Assembly: GCA_022394755.1 (NCBI GenBank)
Contig: JAGFCA010000067.1
Span: 1-64,000 of the forward strand
Length of the DNA stretch: 64,000 bases
Source of the DNA: Candidatus Poribacteria bacterium
GTDB lineage: Bacteria > Poribacteria > WGA-4E > WGA-3G
Direction: 5' to 3'
A program made the position numbers and the translations under genes. The notes under the pieces are model-generated. The model was not told the DNA's origin. It saw only the letters and a program-made list of their open reading frames with translations, and made no database searches. Position 1 is the first letter of the stretch; every line of letters begins with the position of its first letter. Positions 1-9,156 of this stretch are shown one piece after another.

Positions 1-204
1 ATGGCAAAACAGAAGAAATGAAAAACAGACCAAAACAAGTTGGAGGTTTACTACAGATGATGCACGTATAAAACTAAAACGACTATACCCATCGATTATC
101 ACTTGACTAAGCATTAGTATAAAAAACATATTAGTACTAAACACACATTCAAGTTATGTTTTACTTAACATTCGTGATTCAAGTAGAATCGGTCTAATTT
201 AAAT

Positions 205-265
205 TATACCCCTTATAGAATAAGGGTTCGTAAAATTGTTCCGTGAAGGTTTCCGTGTAAGTGGA
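205..265. repeat. Dispersed repeat, copy 1, with internal hairpin
   Basis: About 60 bp matching positions 59310-59372 in inverted orientation with only a few mismatches. The core is a hairpin (CCCTTAT, 3-nt loop, ATAAGGG) followed by a conserved GTTCGTAAAATTG block and then a GTG-rich tail (TCCGTGAAGGTTTCCGTG here). No reading frame runs through it. It is intergenic in both places, which suggests a non-coding repeat or MITE-like element rather than gene decay. Confidence 0.75.
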
Positions 266-436
266 AATATTTCAACACACCAGTAATTAACAGTTTTTAC
301 AATACACAGTATCCATTCATCTAACATAACTGGAGATGAGATGAATACTAAAGATGATACTTGAGATTAATATTGGTATATAGATAGCATAGGAGCGTAA
401 TGTTTAGTGATAAAAAACTTTACATACCTTCTCGAC

Positions 437-466
437 TTACCTTTTAAACAAAAAGTATGATATAAT
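437..466 (+). promoter_or_regulatory. Probable promoter for the SDR gene
   Basis: A perfect TATAAT (461-466) lies 18 bp after a TTACCT hexamer (437-442) resembling the -35 box. Transcription would start near 473, leaving a leader of about 30 nt with the ribosome site AAAGGAA before the ATG at 503. Confidence 0.55.
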
Positions 467-502
467 AATTAAAAGTTGTAGCAATAATCGAAAGGAATAA
501 TT

Positions 503-1333
503 ATGAGATTGGAAGGAAAAGTCGCTATTGTCGCTGGGGCAGCATGGGGAGGTATTGGAGCAGCAACTGCCTATAAGTTTGCTGGTGAAGGGGCAAAAGT
601 GGTTGTCAATACACGCCATCGCGAATCGAAACTTGCGGAAACTGTTAAACGAATAGAGGATGTTGGTGGTGAGGCTGTTCCAGTAATGGGAGATGTCGCA
701 GAAGAAACTACATGGCAATCGTTGGTAGATACTGCTTTATCTAAGTACGGCAAAATTACAACATTGGTACACAATGCAGCACATTCTTACACAAAAAAGG
801 CTATTGAGTTTACACCTGAAGAATGGAATGAAAGCCTCGGTGTAACACTTGGAGGTCCTTGGCTCGGAGCAAAATATTGCATCCCAGAAATGATAAAAAC
901 TGGTGGTGGTAATTTAGTTTTCATCTCTACTGTAAATGCAACAATTACAAATCCCGGTTTTGGTCTTTACGGTGCAGGAAAAGGAGGACTTAATGCCTTA
1001 ACCCGAAGCATCGCACTTGATTATGGTAGAGAAGGTATACGCGCCAATGCTATTGCACCTGGACAAATTGTCGGTGAGCGTGGTGAAGTATCTCTCGCTG
1101 CTGATGCATTAGAAGATCAAGCATCAAAAGACTGTTACCCAATAGGACGCTATGGAAAACCCGAAGACATCGCAAATGTCGCACTTTTTTTAGCATCTGA
1201 TGAAGCAGATTTTGTTACCGGGATCGTATTAACAGCTGATGGCGGATTAACGCTTCAATCTCCAGAAGCACTTGTACGACCTTCATTCCGTCTTAGATGG
1301 AGAGATGATATTCTGGTACCACAACCCAAATAG
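503..1333 (+). CDS. SDR family oxidoreductase
   Basis: A 276-residue classical-type short-chain dehydrogenase/reductase, expected to be a soluble NAD(P)-dependent oxidoreductase of an alcohol, sugar or keto group; the substrate cannot be read from sequence. The N-terminal nucleotide-binding glycine motif reads AGAAWGGIGAA (residues 11-21), Asp64 fits the adenine-contacting DV, NAA is at 91-93, and the catalytic Ser142, Tyr156 and Lys160 are present (YGAGK). The Asn of the usual catalytic tetrad, normally in a V/T-N-L stretch after the EEWN helix, is Thr115 here. The C-terminal part has the family's PGQI and late FVTGIVLTADGG motifs. A good ribosome site (AAAGGAA) precedes the ATG. It stands alone, with no pathway partner next to it. 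Confidence 0.88.
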   Translation: MRLEGKVAIVAGAAWGGIGAATAYKFAGEGAKVVVNTRHRESKLAETVKRIEDVGGEAVPVMGDVAEETTWQSLVDTALSKYGKITTLVHNAAHSYTKKAIEFTPEEWNESLGVTLGGPWLGAKYCIPEMIKTGGGNLVFISTVNATITNPGFGLYGAGKGGLNALTRSIALDYGREGIRANAIAPGQIVGERGEVSLAADALEDQASKDCYPIGRYGKPEDIANVALFLASDEADFVTGIVLTADGGLTLQSPEALVRPSFRLRWRDDILVPQPK

Positions 1334-1409
1334 GTTGAAGTGTCAACTATGTTTCTTATAATACAGTTTAATAGAACACTAAGTTCCAATGATTAAAGGG
1401 AGATAAGAA

Positions 1410-2105
1410 ATGTGTGGACGATTTACCTGGACTACTCCTCCTGAACTCATGTGGTCAATTCTTGAAGATTTTGAGATCCCAATGGATTTTAAACCACGAT
1501 ATAACATCGCACCAACACAAGATGTTCCTGTCATTACCAATACAGTTAATGAAATCACAGCCGGTAATGATACGAGAAAATTGGAATTCTTCAAATGGGG
1601 ATTAATTCCTTCATGGGCAAAAGATGCAAAAATCGGTAGTAGGATGATTAATGCACGGGCAGAAACACTATCGGAAAAACCCTCCTTTCGCAATGCATAC
1701 AAGCGAAGACGATGTCTTGTTTTAGCGGATGGATACTATGAATGGGTGCCAACTCCGGGAGAAAAAACTAAGCAACCTGTTTATATTCGACTAAAGTCAA
1801 AAGAGACCTTTGCATTCGCGGGTTTATGGGAACAGTGGAAACCAGAATGGAGTGAAAAACCAATACTGTCTTGTACTATTATCACATGTTCCCCTAATCC
1901 TAAGTTGGAAGAAATACACCACAGAATGCCTGTAATTCTACCCCAAGAAAACCATGCAGAATGGTTAGCACCTGGAGAACAACCCAAAGAAAATCTTCAG
2001 CATCTTCTTACGGCATATTCAGGTGAAGAGATGGAAGCATATCCAGTATCAAAATTTGTGAATAAACCCGTGAACGATTCACCTGAGTGTATTGAACCTA
2101 TATAG
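1410..2105 (+). CDS. SRAP-domain abasic-site-binding protein (YedK/HMCES family)
   Basis: A 231-residue SOS-response-associated peptidase (SRAP) protein. Members such as E. coli YedK and human HMCES shield abasic sites in single-stranded DNA by forming a thiazolidine DNA-protein crosslink through Cys2. All key residues are visible: MCGRF at the start with Cys2, Asn32 in YNIAP, N81/R83 in INARAE, Glu111 in GYYEW, and His171 in HHRMP. The length is typical of bacterial family members. The start is fixed because the mature Cys must follow the initiator Met, and AAAGGGAG lies a few bases upstream. No SOS box is apparent upstream by eye. Confidence 0.93.
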   Translation: MCGRFTWTTPPELMWSILEDFEIPMDFKPRYNIAPTQDVPVITNTVNEITAGNDTRKLEFFKWGLIPSWAKDAKIGSRMINARAETLSEKPSFRNAYKRRRCLVLADGYYEWVPTPGEKTKQPVYIRLKSKETFAFAGLWEQWKPEWSEKPILSCTIITCSPNPKLEEIHHRMPVILPQENHAEWLAPGEQPKENLQHLLTAYSGEEMEAYPVSKFVNKPVNDSPECIEPI

Positions 2106-2216
2106 TGTGATTCAATTATAACATTAGATGAAACCGTCCCATGCAATGATAGTTTCGTATGCCTAATCAATCGAATTAAATTAAAACCAAATGGAATGCG
2201 TATTTAGGAAGGAATT

Positions 2217-3200
2217 ATGACTAAACCAACAAAAGAACAGATGATTACAATGTATCGCAAAATGGTAGAAATACGTCAATTTGAGGAATCGGCAGGTACG
2301 TTGTATCAAAGCGGACAACTCCCCGGATTTCTACACCTATATATTGGTGAAGAAGCTACCGCAGTCGGTGTTTGTGTACATTTAAATGATAACGATTATA
2401 TAACAAGCACACATAGGGGACATGGTCATCTTATAGCAAAGGGTGGAAAACGCGACCGAATGATGGCTGAATTGTTTGCGCGAACCACTGGATATTGTAA
2501 GGGTAAAGGTGGATCAATGCACATTGCCGACAAAGAGACAGGTATTCTCGGTGCGAACGGGGTTGTTGGCGCTGGAATCCCACTCGCAGCAGGTGCAGCA
2601 CTCACTGCAAAATACCGAGGCACACAGCAAGTTGCTGTATCTTTCTTCGGCGACGGTGCTACAAATCAAGGTGTATTTCATGAAACACTCAATTTGGCAG
2701 CGGTTTGGGAACTCCCAGTCGTTTTTGTCTGTGAGAACAATCGCTTTGGTATGGGAACTCCCCAAAGTGAACATCAACGGGTAGAAGATATTGCTGTACG
2801 TGCACCAGCTTACGATATTCCCGGCGTTACTGTTGATGGAAACGATGTACTTAAAGTGTATGCTGCAGCAGGAGAAGCCGTCGAACGGGCACGTAATGGA
2901 GAAGGTCCAACACTACTCAACTGTGATACATACAGATTCAGAGGGCACCACATTGGAGATCCAGGAACATCGTATCGTGACCGTGAAGAGGTACAAGAAC
3001 AGGAACGTCAACGTGACCCCATCCGTAGACTCGCCCATGTTCTCATCAATGAAGAAGGTATCACAGAAGAAGAACTATCGGCTATAGACACCGAACTTGC
3101 CACTGAACTTGAAGAAGCTTTGGAGTTTGCAAAAAATAGTCCTGAACCCCTTCCTGAAGACGCCCTTGACGACGTTTATGCTGGTTCTATTCAACCGTAA
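2217..3200 (+). CDS. TPP-dependent E1-alpha dehydrogenase (pyruvate/acetoin type)
   Basis: A 327-residue E1-alpha subunit of the 2-oxo acid or acetoin dehydrogenase class, which decarboxylates its substrate on thiamine diphosphate before acyl transfer to E2. The TPP/Mg motif starts at GDGATNQG (145-152) and ends at ENN (173-175). His67 and His70 lie in the early THRGHGH stretch, the KGGSMH loop is at 97-102, and GHHIGDP (243-249) replaces the GHSxxDP phosphorylation-loop motif. The length fits acetoin/branched-chain type alpha subunits. A beta subunit (E1-beta) is normally required and usually adjacent; none is present in this window, so the partner must be elsewhere or this is an orphan paralogue. 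Assignment to pyruvate rather than acetoin cannot be settled. Confidence 0.88.
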   Translation: MTKPTKEQMITMYRKMVEIRQFEESAGTLYQSGQLPGFLHLYIGEEATAVGVCVHLNDNDYITSTHRGHGHLIAKGGKRDRMMAELFARTTGYCKGKGGSMHIADKETGILGANGVVGAGIPLAAGAALTAKYRGTQQVAVSFFGDGATNQGVFHETLNLAAVWELPVVFVCENNRFGMGTPQSEHQRVEDIAVRAPAYDIPGVTVDGNDVLKVYAAAGEAVERARNGEGPTLLNCDTYRFRGHHIGDPGTSYRDREEVQEQERQRDPIRRLAHVLINEEGITEEELSAIDTELATELEEALEFAKNSPEPLPEDALDDVYAGSIQP

Positions 3201-3246
3201 ATTACATTTAGATTTAACAGAATAATTTTGCTTCAAGGATTAAATC

Positions 3247-4176
3247 ATGTCTGAATTCACTACAACGAGAGAATTGTCACCAGTAGATCTTGCAAAACGC
3301 AGAGAAAATCTGAAACAGCAGTGGCAAAACAGACAGATTGATGAAAAATTATTAAAACGCGCATGGAATGAAGCATATCGTGTTGCTGCAGTTCTTTATC
3401 AGGATTATGCTGCCACGAAAGTTGCTGTCTTCGGTTCTCTAACTGAACAAAGACGTTTTACGAAGTATTCAGATATTGATATTATCGTATGGGGACTCTC
3501 ATATAACAAATGTCTTGATGCACTCTGGCAAACAGAAGGTTTAAGTTCTGAATTCAAGATTGATATTATCAACTTCAAATCTACAAACACAGATTTCCGT
3601 GAGAGAATACTAAGTCAAGCTATCTATATTGAACCTGTTGATACGGATCCACAAAAATATATCCGAGAAACGTGTAATAATACGCGTGATGAAGAAATTT
3701 ACTCAGTTAATAGAGAAAAATTGATACAACGTATCTCAGATGAAAAAAAGAAAATCGCTACAACCATTGATAGAATTGACAGAGCTTTGGAAAAAATTGA
3801 TATATTACCAGTTGATGCACGGGAATTTATTGAAAGAGCTCTTGCAGTTGACCTGGCTGAGGTTTACCCCGGTTTAGAAAAGATTTTTGAACAAATTGCT
3901 AAAAATATTGACAGACACATACCAGACGGAAGTCGTTGGCACAACGATTTATTGACACAAATGAGTGAACACCGTGATGAACGACCAACTGTTGTGAGTG
4001 AAAGATCTTACCATAGACTAATACAATTGCTTAGGTTTCGTCATAAAGTCAGAAATATTTATGGTGATGAATTGATTTACGCAGAAGCAGAAAAACAAGC
4101 GAAAGAAGTAAGGAACTTGTATACAGATGTTTCGGAAGAACTTGATACCTTTATCACTTTTCTGCATGGAATCTAA
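3247..4176 (+). CDS. Fused MNT nucleotidyltransferase-HEPN (HepT-like) protein
   Basis: A 309-residue protein joining two modules usually found as separate genes in MntA/HepT toxin-antitoxin pairs. Residues 30-130 are a minimal nucleotidyltransferase: GS at 63-64, SDID with Asp76 and Asp78, and a third carboxylate at Asp106. In known pairs this domain AMPylates and silences the HEPN RNase toxin. Residues 190-309 are all-helical and carry the HepT-like signature (SRWHNDLL, DERP, LLRFRHKVRNIYG). The HEPN RNase motif, normally R-x4-H, reads Arg265-x4-Asn270, so the presumed catalytic His is replaced. A close paralogue lies at 6924-7807. The next gene begins only 6 bp after the stop, suggesting a shared transcript. 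Domain calls are firm; activity as a toxin is uncertain. Confidence 0.8.
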   Translation: MSEFTTTRELSPVDLAKRRENLKQQWQNRQIDEKLLKRAWNEAYRVAAVLYQDYAATKVAVFGSLTEQRRFTKYSDIDIIVWGLSYNKCLDALWQTEGLSSEFKIDIINFKSTNTDFRERILSQAIYIEPVDTDPQKYIRETCNNTRDEEIYSVNREKLIQRISDEKKKIATTIDRIDRALEKIDILPVDAREFIERALAVDLAEVYPGLEKIFEQIAKNIDRHIPDGSRWHNDLLTQMSEHRDERPTVVSERSYHRLIQLLRFRHKVRNIYGDELIYAEAEKQAKEVRNLYTDVSEELDTFITFLHGI

Positions 4177-4182
4177 AGCGAC

Positions 4183-6126
4183 ATGAAAGAAGATGAACAT
4201 CTAAAATCGGATGGAGTCACATGGAAATCAGTCGCAATTACAGTTATTTTAATACCGTTTAATTTCTACTGGATTATCGCAGGTGAAGTCGGTCTTGTCG
4301 GTTATGCATTAAATACTTACGCTGTTCCTTTCTATAATGTCGTCTTTGTTGTATTCACATTTACCCTCATCAATCTTGTTGTACGACATACATCCAGAAT
4401 TCGCTTACTCTCCAACGCAGAACTCCTCACTATATATATCCTCCTCAGTACAGCATGTGCCTTCCCATCAATAACCTTGATGACGATTCTGGTCACGACG
4501 GTGGGACATGCCTTCTGGTTCGCTACTCCCGAAAACGAATGGAAACAACTCTTTTGGGACTATCTCCCAAGATGGCTTCTTGTTGATGACACAAAAGCAT
4601 TAACAGGATACTATACTGGCATAACCAATCTCTCTACATTTGAAATCATAGGTAAATGGTTGGTTCCAACACTCTCTTGGACGTTGTTCATTACCGCATT
4701 AATACTGGTAATGTTATGTATCAACGTCATCATACGGAAACAATGGATTGAACGTGAAAGACTTGCTTATCCTATCACACAGATAGCATATCATCTTACA
4801 CATAACACCAAATCTCTATTTTCTCATCGTATCACTTGGATTGGATTTGGAATTGCTGCATCAATTGGAATATTGAATGGGTTTAGTTTCTTGTATCCTA
4901 CAATTCCATCACTGCCAATAAAACGGGTTGGAGGTTGGCAAGGATTTGGACATCTATTCACAGAAAAACCTTGGAACGCTATTGGTGGTATAAGCATGTC
5001 CTACTATCCATTTGTAATCGGACTTGGACTATTAATGCCACTTGACCTATCTTTCTCCAGTTGGTTTTTCTTCATTTTTTATAAGGCACAACTGGTAGTG
5101 TCAAGTGCTGCAGGATTTTCAAGTATACCTAGGTTCCCATACATTGACCGCCAATGCTTCGGCGCAGCAATCGGTATTTTCATCTCAGTATTGGTACTGA
5201 ATCTACGTCATATTCGAGGTGTATTCCGTATTGCACGACACCGTACTGGTGAAGATAAAGACGAACCTGTTTCTTATAGATTTGCACTATGGGGAATAGT
5301 AGCAGGACTTGCAGTACTCTTTATTTTTTCAAAACGGATCGGTATGTCATTATGGTTAATTCCAATCTTTTTTGGAATTTACTTTATTATCGTGCTGGTG
5401 TTAACCCGAATGCGTGCTGAACAAGGTTTCCCAGTACATGCAATGGAGAATATGCCCAACCATCATATCTTAATAGACAGTCTCGGCACACGTATGTTAG
5501 GAACGAATAATCTTGTCGCCTTTACACTTTTCCGATGGTTTAATCGAAGCTATACCAGTAATCCCATGCCACACCAGTTGGAAGGATTCAAACTATCAGA
5601 ACGGTCCGGGATAGATCCAAAACGTCTGTTCTTCTCACTACTCGGTATTTCCGCTTTTGCCTCAATAACGGTATTTGGCGTAATTCTTTATCTCTACTAT
5701 ACCTACGGTGCATTAAACATGAGCGGGAGTAGCAGTTGGTCAACAGGATTCGGGGAGCGTGTCTTCAGCGGATTACAAAGGTGGTTATATTATCCTACAG
5801 AACCCAACTTCTATGCTACAGGGGGTATCGCATTTGGACTTCTTTTTTCTACTCTACTAATGTTTATGCGTGCCAGATTCTTTTGGTGGCCATTCCACCC
5901 AATTGGATTTGTCGTATCAAGTGATTGGGGAATGCGGTATTTATGGAGTTGTATGGTAGTTAGTTCGATTGTAAAATGGTCTGTACTAAGGATTAGTGGT
6001 CCCCGTGCATCGCAACAATTGGTAATGTTTGCTCTGGGGTTGATGTTAGGGGACTTTACGATAGGTGGTATTTGGAGTTTAATTAGCGTAATCACACAAC
6101 AACCGATGTATAATTTCTGGCCGTAG
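4183..6126 (+). CDS. DUF6785/DUF6784-type polytopic membrane protein (paralogue 1)
   Basis: A 647-residue integral membrane protein with many hydrophobic segments, probably a dozen or more. Function is unknown; the size and fold suggest a transporter, but this is inference. It shares a conserved skeleton with the proteins at 17875-19839 and 32960-34852: ATPENEW followed by a DYLPRWLLVDD-like loop near residue 110, IIRKQWIERERLAYP near 185, an FSSWFFF segment, a cytosolic loop with ERSGIDPKRL, and a C-terminal FFWWPFHPIGF. It starts 6 bp after the MNT-HEPN gene and probably is co-transcribed or translationally coupled with it. Confidence 0.82.
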   Translation: MKEDEHLKSDGVTWKSVAITVILIPFNFYWIIAGEVGLVGYALNTYAVPFYNVVFVVFTFTLINLVVRHTSRIRLLSNAELLTIYILLSTACAFPSITLMTILVTTVGHAFWFATPENEWKQLFWDYLPRWLLVDDTKALTGYYTGITNLSTFEIIGKWLVPTLSWTLFITALILVMLCINVIIRKQWIERERLAYPITQIAYHLTHNTKSLFSHRITWIGFGIAASIGILNGFSFLYPTIPSLPIKRVGGWQGFGHLFTEKPWNAIGGISMSYYPFVIGLGLLMPLDLSFSSWFFFIFYKAQLVVSSAAGFSSIPRFPYIDRQCFGAAIGIFISVLVLNLRHIRGVFRIARHRTGEDKDEPVSYRFALWGIVAGLAVLFIFSKRIGMSLWLIPIFFGIYFIIVLVLTRMRAEQGFPVHAMENMPNHHILIDSLGTRMLGTNNLVAFTLFRWFNRSYTSNPMPHQLEGFKLSERSGIDPKRLFFSLLGISAFASITVFGVILYLYYTYGALNMSGSSSWSTGFGERVFSGLQRWLYYPTEPNFYATGGIAFGLLFSTLLMFMRARFFWWPFHPIGFVVSSDWGMRYLWSCMVVSSIVKWSVLRISGPRASQQLVMFALGLMLGDFTIGGIWSLISVITQQPMYNFWP

Positions 6127-6302
6127 AACTTAGTTTCATCCTATTATGGTTGCTATCACAATGCTGACTTTCGTTGATAAATCCCTACGTATATGATAGA
6201 ATTCGTTAATAAATGCTTGTATGAGGGTATAACCGACAAGTATTTGTTACATCAATCTGGAACATTGGATAAATGATTATTGGCATAGATAAGGAGTGAG
6301 TA

Positions 6303-6794
6303 ATGTATGTAGTTGATACAATAAAACCTGTGAAAAATATAAGAAAAGTCTCAGAATTCCAATACCTTTCGTTAATTACACTACTAATAATTTCATTCTG
6401 TGTACAAGGTTGCCTATCAACACTGTTAGGACAAGGGACACCACGTCCCCCACAACCTGCTACTGTTGACCTTGTGTTACAACCCGGAGAAATTTGTCAT
6501 TATTCTGCTCAAGCTAACGGTTACAGTTTTGATTTGACCTTTCATGTTACAACTGAAGGTGAAGCAAGTTTCAAACGTATTGCAGTAAAATCACCGAAAG
6601 TGAATTATGTCCATGAAGGTGGATCATGGTCAGTGGTTGGTGGGAACATAAAAATCGAAATGTTTGATGTGGTAATAGAAGTTAACCCTGTCGTGGCACG
6701 TGTTTGTTTAGGTGATAAATGCTTTACTGCCACCGTAAAACCGAAAGGAAACTGGATGATTAGTAAACTTCCATTTCCTACAAAGTCTAATTGA
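6303..6794 (+). CDS. Putative lipoprotein, unknown function
   Basis: A 163-residue protein not recognised as any named family. It has a basic N-terminus, a hydrophobic stretch at residues 20-34 and a lipobox-like VQGC ending at Cys37, so it is probably exported and lipidated. A short Pro-rich linker (about 45-53) leads to a compact, probably beta-rich domain with one pair of cysteines (CLGDKC near 135-140). The start has a good ribosome site (AAGGAG). It sits between the membrane protein and the second MNT-HEPN gene with loose spacing on both sides, so no operon role can be claimed. Confidence 0.6.
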   Translation: MYVVDTIKPVKNIRKVSEFQYLSLITLLIISFCVQGCLSTLLGQGTPRPPQPATVDLVLQPGEICHYSAQANGYSFDLTFHVTTEGEASFKRIAVKSPKVNYVHEGGSWSVVGGNIKIEMFDVVIEVNPVVARVCLGDKCFTATVKPKGNWMISKLPFPTKSN

Positions 6795-6923
6795 TACTAT
6801 ATATTAACTATCAGTTCCCAACACTATTATATAGAAATTAGATTTACATTGTACAGGATTCGTACTCAACCTAAAGCCAACTTAAACTCATTTTGCCATC
6901 CCATTTTCCAAGGAAACAGTGAG

Positions 6924-7807
6924 ATGCAGCATCCAAAAGAAAACACTTACCCAACAAAAGATCCATCCGTAGAAGTAGATACACTATCCTCATACCATCT
7001 TGATGAACGTTTGAAATACCATAAGGTTGATAAGGAATTGCTCCAACGTGCGTGGCACACTGCGTATCGAATTGCAGCAAAGCTCTATGAGGATTTTGAT
7101 GCAACTCAGGTTGCCGTATTTGGTTCACTTGCAGAAGGGTACAATTTTTCAAAATGGTCAGATATTGATATTGTTGTATGGGGTATCTCTAATGATAGGT
7201 ATCTACGTGCTTTATCAGTTGCATCAGATATTAGTAGACTCTTTAAGGTAGATCTCGTGATGTTTGAGAATTGTGGAGAAGAGTTTCAAGAACGAATAAG
7301 GAAAAAACTAAGATATATTGAAAAAGGTGTAATATTTGAGGTGAACAGAACTGGACTTATTGAACGTATTGGTACTGAACGCGATAACTTGAAAAAACTA
7401 TAGTTAAAATTGACGACAGACTTCAAAAAATAAAGTCTGCCCCAGATGAATATATGGAAGAAATTGAAATAACTATTGCTAAGAATCTTGTAGATTGTTA
7501 TCAAGGGATGGAGAATATCTTTAGACGGATAGCTCTTGATGTAGATTTACATTTACCTGATGGAAGCATGTGGCATAAGGAATTGCTATCTCAAATGGTT
7601 GAACGGTATGATGAACGACCACCTGTAATTACTCAAGAAACCTGTCTCCGAATACAAGAATTATTAGAATTTCGTTACGTTTTCAATAATATCTATGGAG
7701 AGGAATTGGTATACGAAAGAATAGAAAAAATCAGTAAAGAAATTGGTGGACTGTTTGAAAATCTTTCCAAAGAGTTGGATCTATTCATCGCTTATTTGGA
7801 GAAATAA
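6924..7807 (+). pseudogene. Second MNT-HEPN gene, split by a -1 frameshift
   Basis: A paralogue of the fused protein at 3247-4176. The first frame, from ATG 6924 (site AAGGA at 6910-6914), encodes the nucleotidyltransferase with GSLAEG, SDIDIVVWG and a third Asp in FKVDLV, then stops at 7401-7403. The HEPN half continues in the -1 frame from about 7397 (TIVKIDDRLQ...) to the stop at 7807 and carries SMWHKELL and DERPP. The junction falls on a run of six A (7392-7397); one base restores a full-length protein aligned with the paralogue. The HEPN active-site region is further eroded: FRH reads FRY and R-x4-H is R-x4-N (FRYVFNNIYG). It could be a decayed gene, a sequencing slip or frameshift expression. 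An upstream TTG in frame is less likely as start. Confidence 0.78.
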
Positions 7808-7824
7808 ACATTAGAAAAGTTGAA

Positions 7825-8976
7825 ATGACAAATCACACACTTCTTCAAGAAATTACAGACTTCTGTGGATTCCTACGGCAAATGGGTGTGAAAGTCACTA
7901 CAACCAACCAGTTAAGTTGGTGTAAGAGTGTACAGTTGATTGACATTACTGAACGGGAGACGTTTTATCATACAGCGCGTACAAATCTAATCGCTAATCA
8001 GACAGACTCGGAGAAATTTGATCTGGCATTTAACCTGTTCTGGAGATATCCAAGACCTGAATTCCAATCGGTTGAAATGGATAGTGAACCTGAACCTTCA
8101 GCACTACAAGATCTATACGATGAAGATGATGCAGATAACATACTTGATCAATGGTTAGATTCAGAAGAAGAAAATGATGAAGCACAAGAAGACGATCCTA
8201 TCGCCTATAGCGTTGAAGAAATTTTCACTCAAAAAGATTTCAGTGAATTTACTGTTGAGGATATGGAAAGGGCACGCGACATTGTTGCTAAATTAGCGGA
8301 TGTATTAGCAACAAAACTTAGCAGACGAAAAGTTGTTAGTAAGAAAGGAAAAACCATTGATTTCAGAAAAAGTTGGAGGCAAAGCCTTGCACACGGTGGT
8401 GAACCTATCGAACTTAAGCGAAAACAACAAAAAGTTAAAAAAACAAAAATCTTACTTCTGTGCGATGTAAGTGGTTCTATGGATTGTTATGCCAAGTTTT
8501 TGATACAGTTCATATACGGAATGCAGCAAGAATTAAAGGAAGTTGAGGTGGCAGTTTTTAGCACACATCTCACAAATATTACAGGACTTCTCCGTAGAAA
8601 GGGTTTAGCAGAAGGTTTAAATGAAGTAGCTAACACGGTACCAGACTGGTCAGGTGGAACAAAAATTGGAGAAAGTCTTTTAGAATTCTACAGACAGTTT
8701 GCGTCCTCTTTCTCAGCATACCGTACCGTGGTGATACTCATTAGCGATGGTTGGGATCGTGGAGATGCAGATATACTCCGTCGATCTATAGAAATGATAC
8801 ATCAACATGCCTATAAACTTATATGGTTAAATCCACTCCTTGGGAGTGAAACATATCAACCAATTTGTAGAGGAATTCGAACTGCCATGCCTTATGTGGA
8901 TTATTTTCTACCAGCACACAATTTGGAGAGTTTAGCACAATTGACAAAGGTATTAATTCCACTTTGGTCAAAATGA
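7825..8976 (+). CDS. CoxE-like VWA-domain protein
   Basis: A 383-residue protein of the VWA-containing CoxE-like family. Residues 1-80 match the CoxE helical lead-in (FLRQMG, later FWRYPRPEF), followed by a very acidic stretch (85-125) and a basic linker (165-207). The C-terminal von Willebrand A domain has a complete metal-ion-dependent adhesion site: DVSGSMD (214-220), Thr279 in SGGTKIG and Asp308 in SDGWDRG. Such proteins usually act with a MoxR-type AAA+ ATPase as metal-insertion or remodelling machines; no MoxR gene is adjacent. It begins 17 bp after the second MNT-HEPN gene, so the two may be co-transcribed. Cytoplasmic; specific target unknown. Confidence 0.85.
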   Translation: MTNHTLLQEITDFCGFLRQMGVKVTTTNQLSWCKSVQLIDITERETFYHTARTNLIANQTDSEKFDLAFNLFWRYPRPEFQSVEMDSEPEPSALQDLYDEDDADNILDQWLDSEEENDEAQEDDPIAYSVEEIFTQKDFSEFTVEDMERARDIVAKLADVLATKLSRRKVVSKKGKTIDFRKSWRQSLAHGGEPIELKRKQQKVKKTKILLLCDVSGSMDCYAKFLIQFIYGMQQELKEVEVAVFSTHLTNITGLLRRKGLAEGLNEVANTVPDWSGGTKIGESLLEFYRQFASSFSAYRTVVILISDGWDRGDADILRRSIEMIHQHAYKLIWLNPLLGSETYQPICRGIRTAMPYVDYFLPAHNLESLAQLTKVLIPLWSK

Positions 8977-9156
8977 TAATCTAATGTTTAGTTTTATAAA
9001 ATAGAACGCTACTATTTTGAATTTGTGGTGTTATACAATACAAGAGTTCTAAGAGTATCATCAAAGACATGTATATTCTCGTCTTATGAAAACTTAGATT
9101 ATGGATGTCATTGTTAGTGAAATCTTAATCTCATCGATAACAAGGAAATTATTTTT

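Larger units (their letters stand above)
1..502. other. Gene-free leader region
   Basis: No convincing coding region is visible here; the DNA is very A+T-rich and stop-rich in all frames. It holds one copy of a dispersed repeat (about 205-265) and a likely promoter just before the first gene, both listed separately. The first 20 or so bases could be the tail of something upstream, but nothing can be recognised. Confidence 0.6.

Noticed and set aside
437..774. Minus-strand open frames over the first gene
   Set aside because: Both are antisense shadows of the SDR gene, which has full family motifs.
7385..7405. Classical -1 programmed frameshift heptamer
   Set aside because: In the reading frame the site is G-AAA-AAA-C, which does not satisfy X-XXY-YYZ; simple slippage on A6 or error remains possible.
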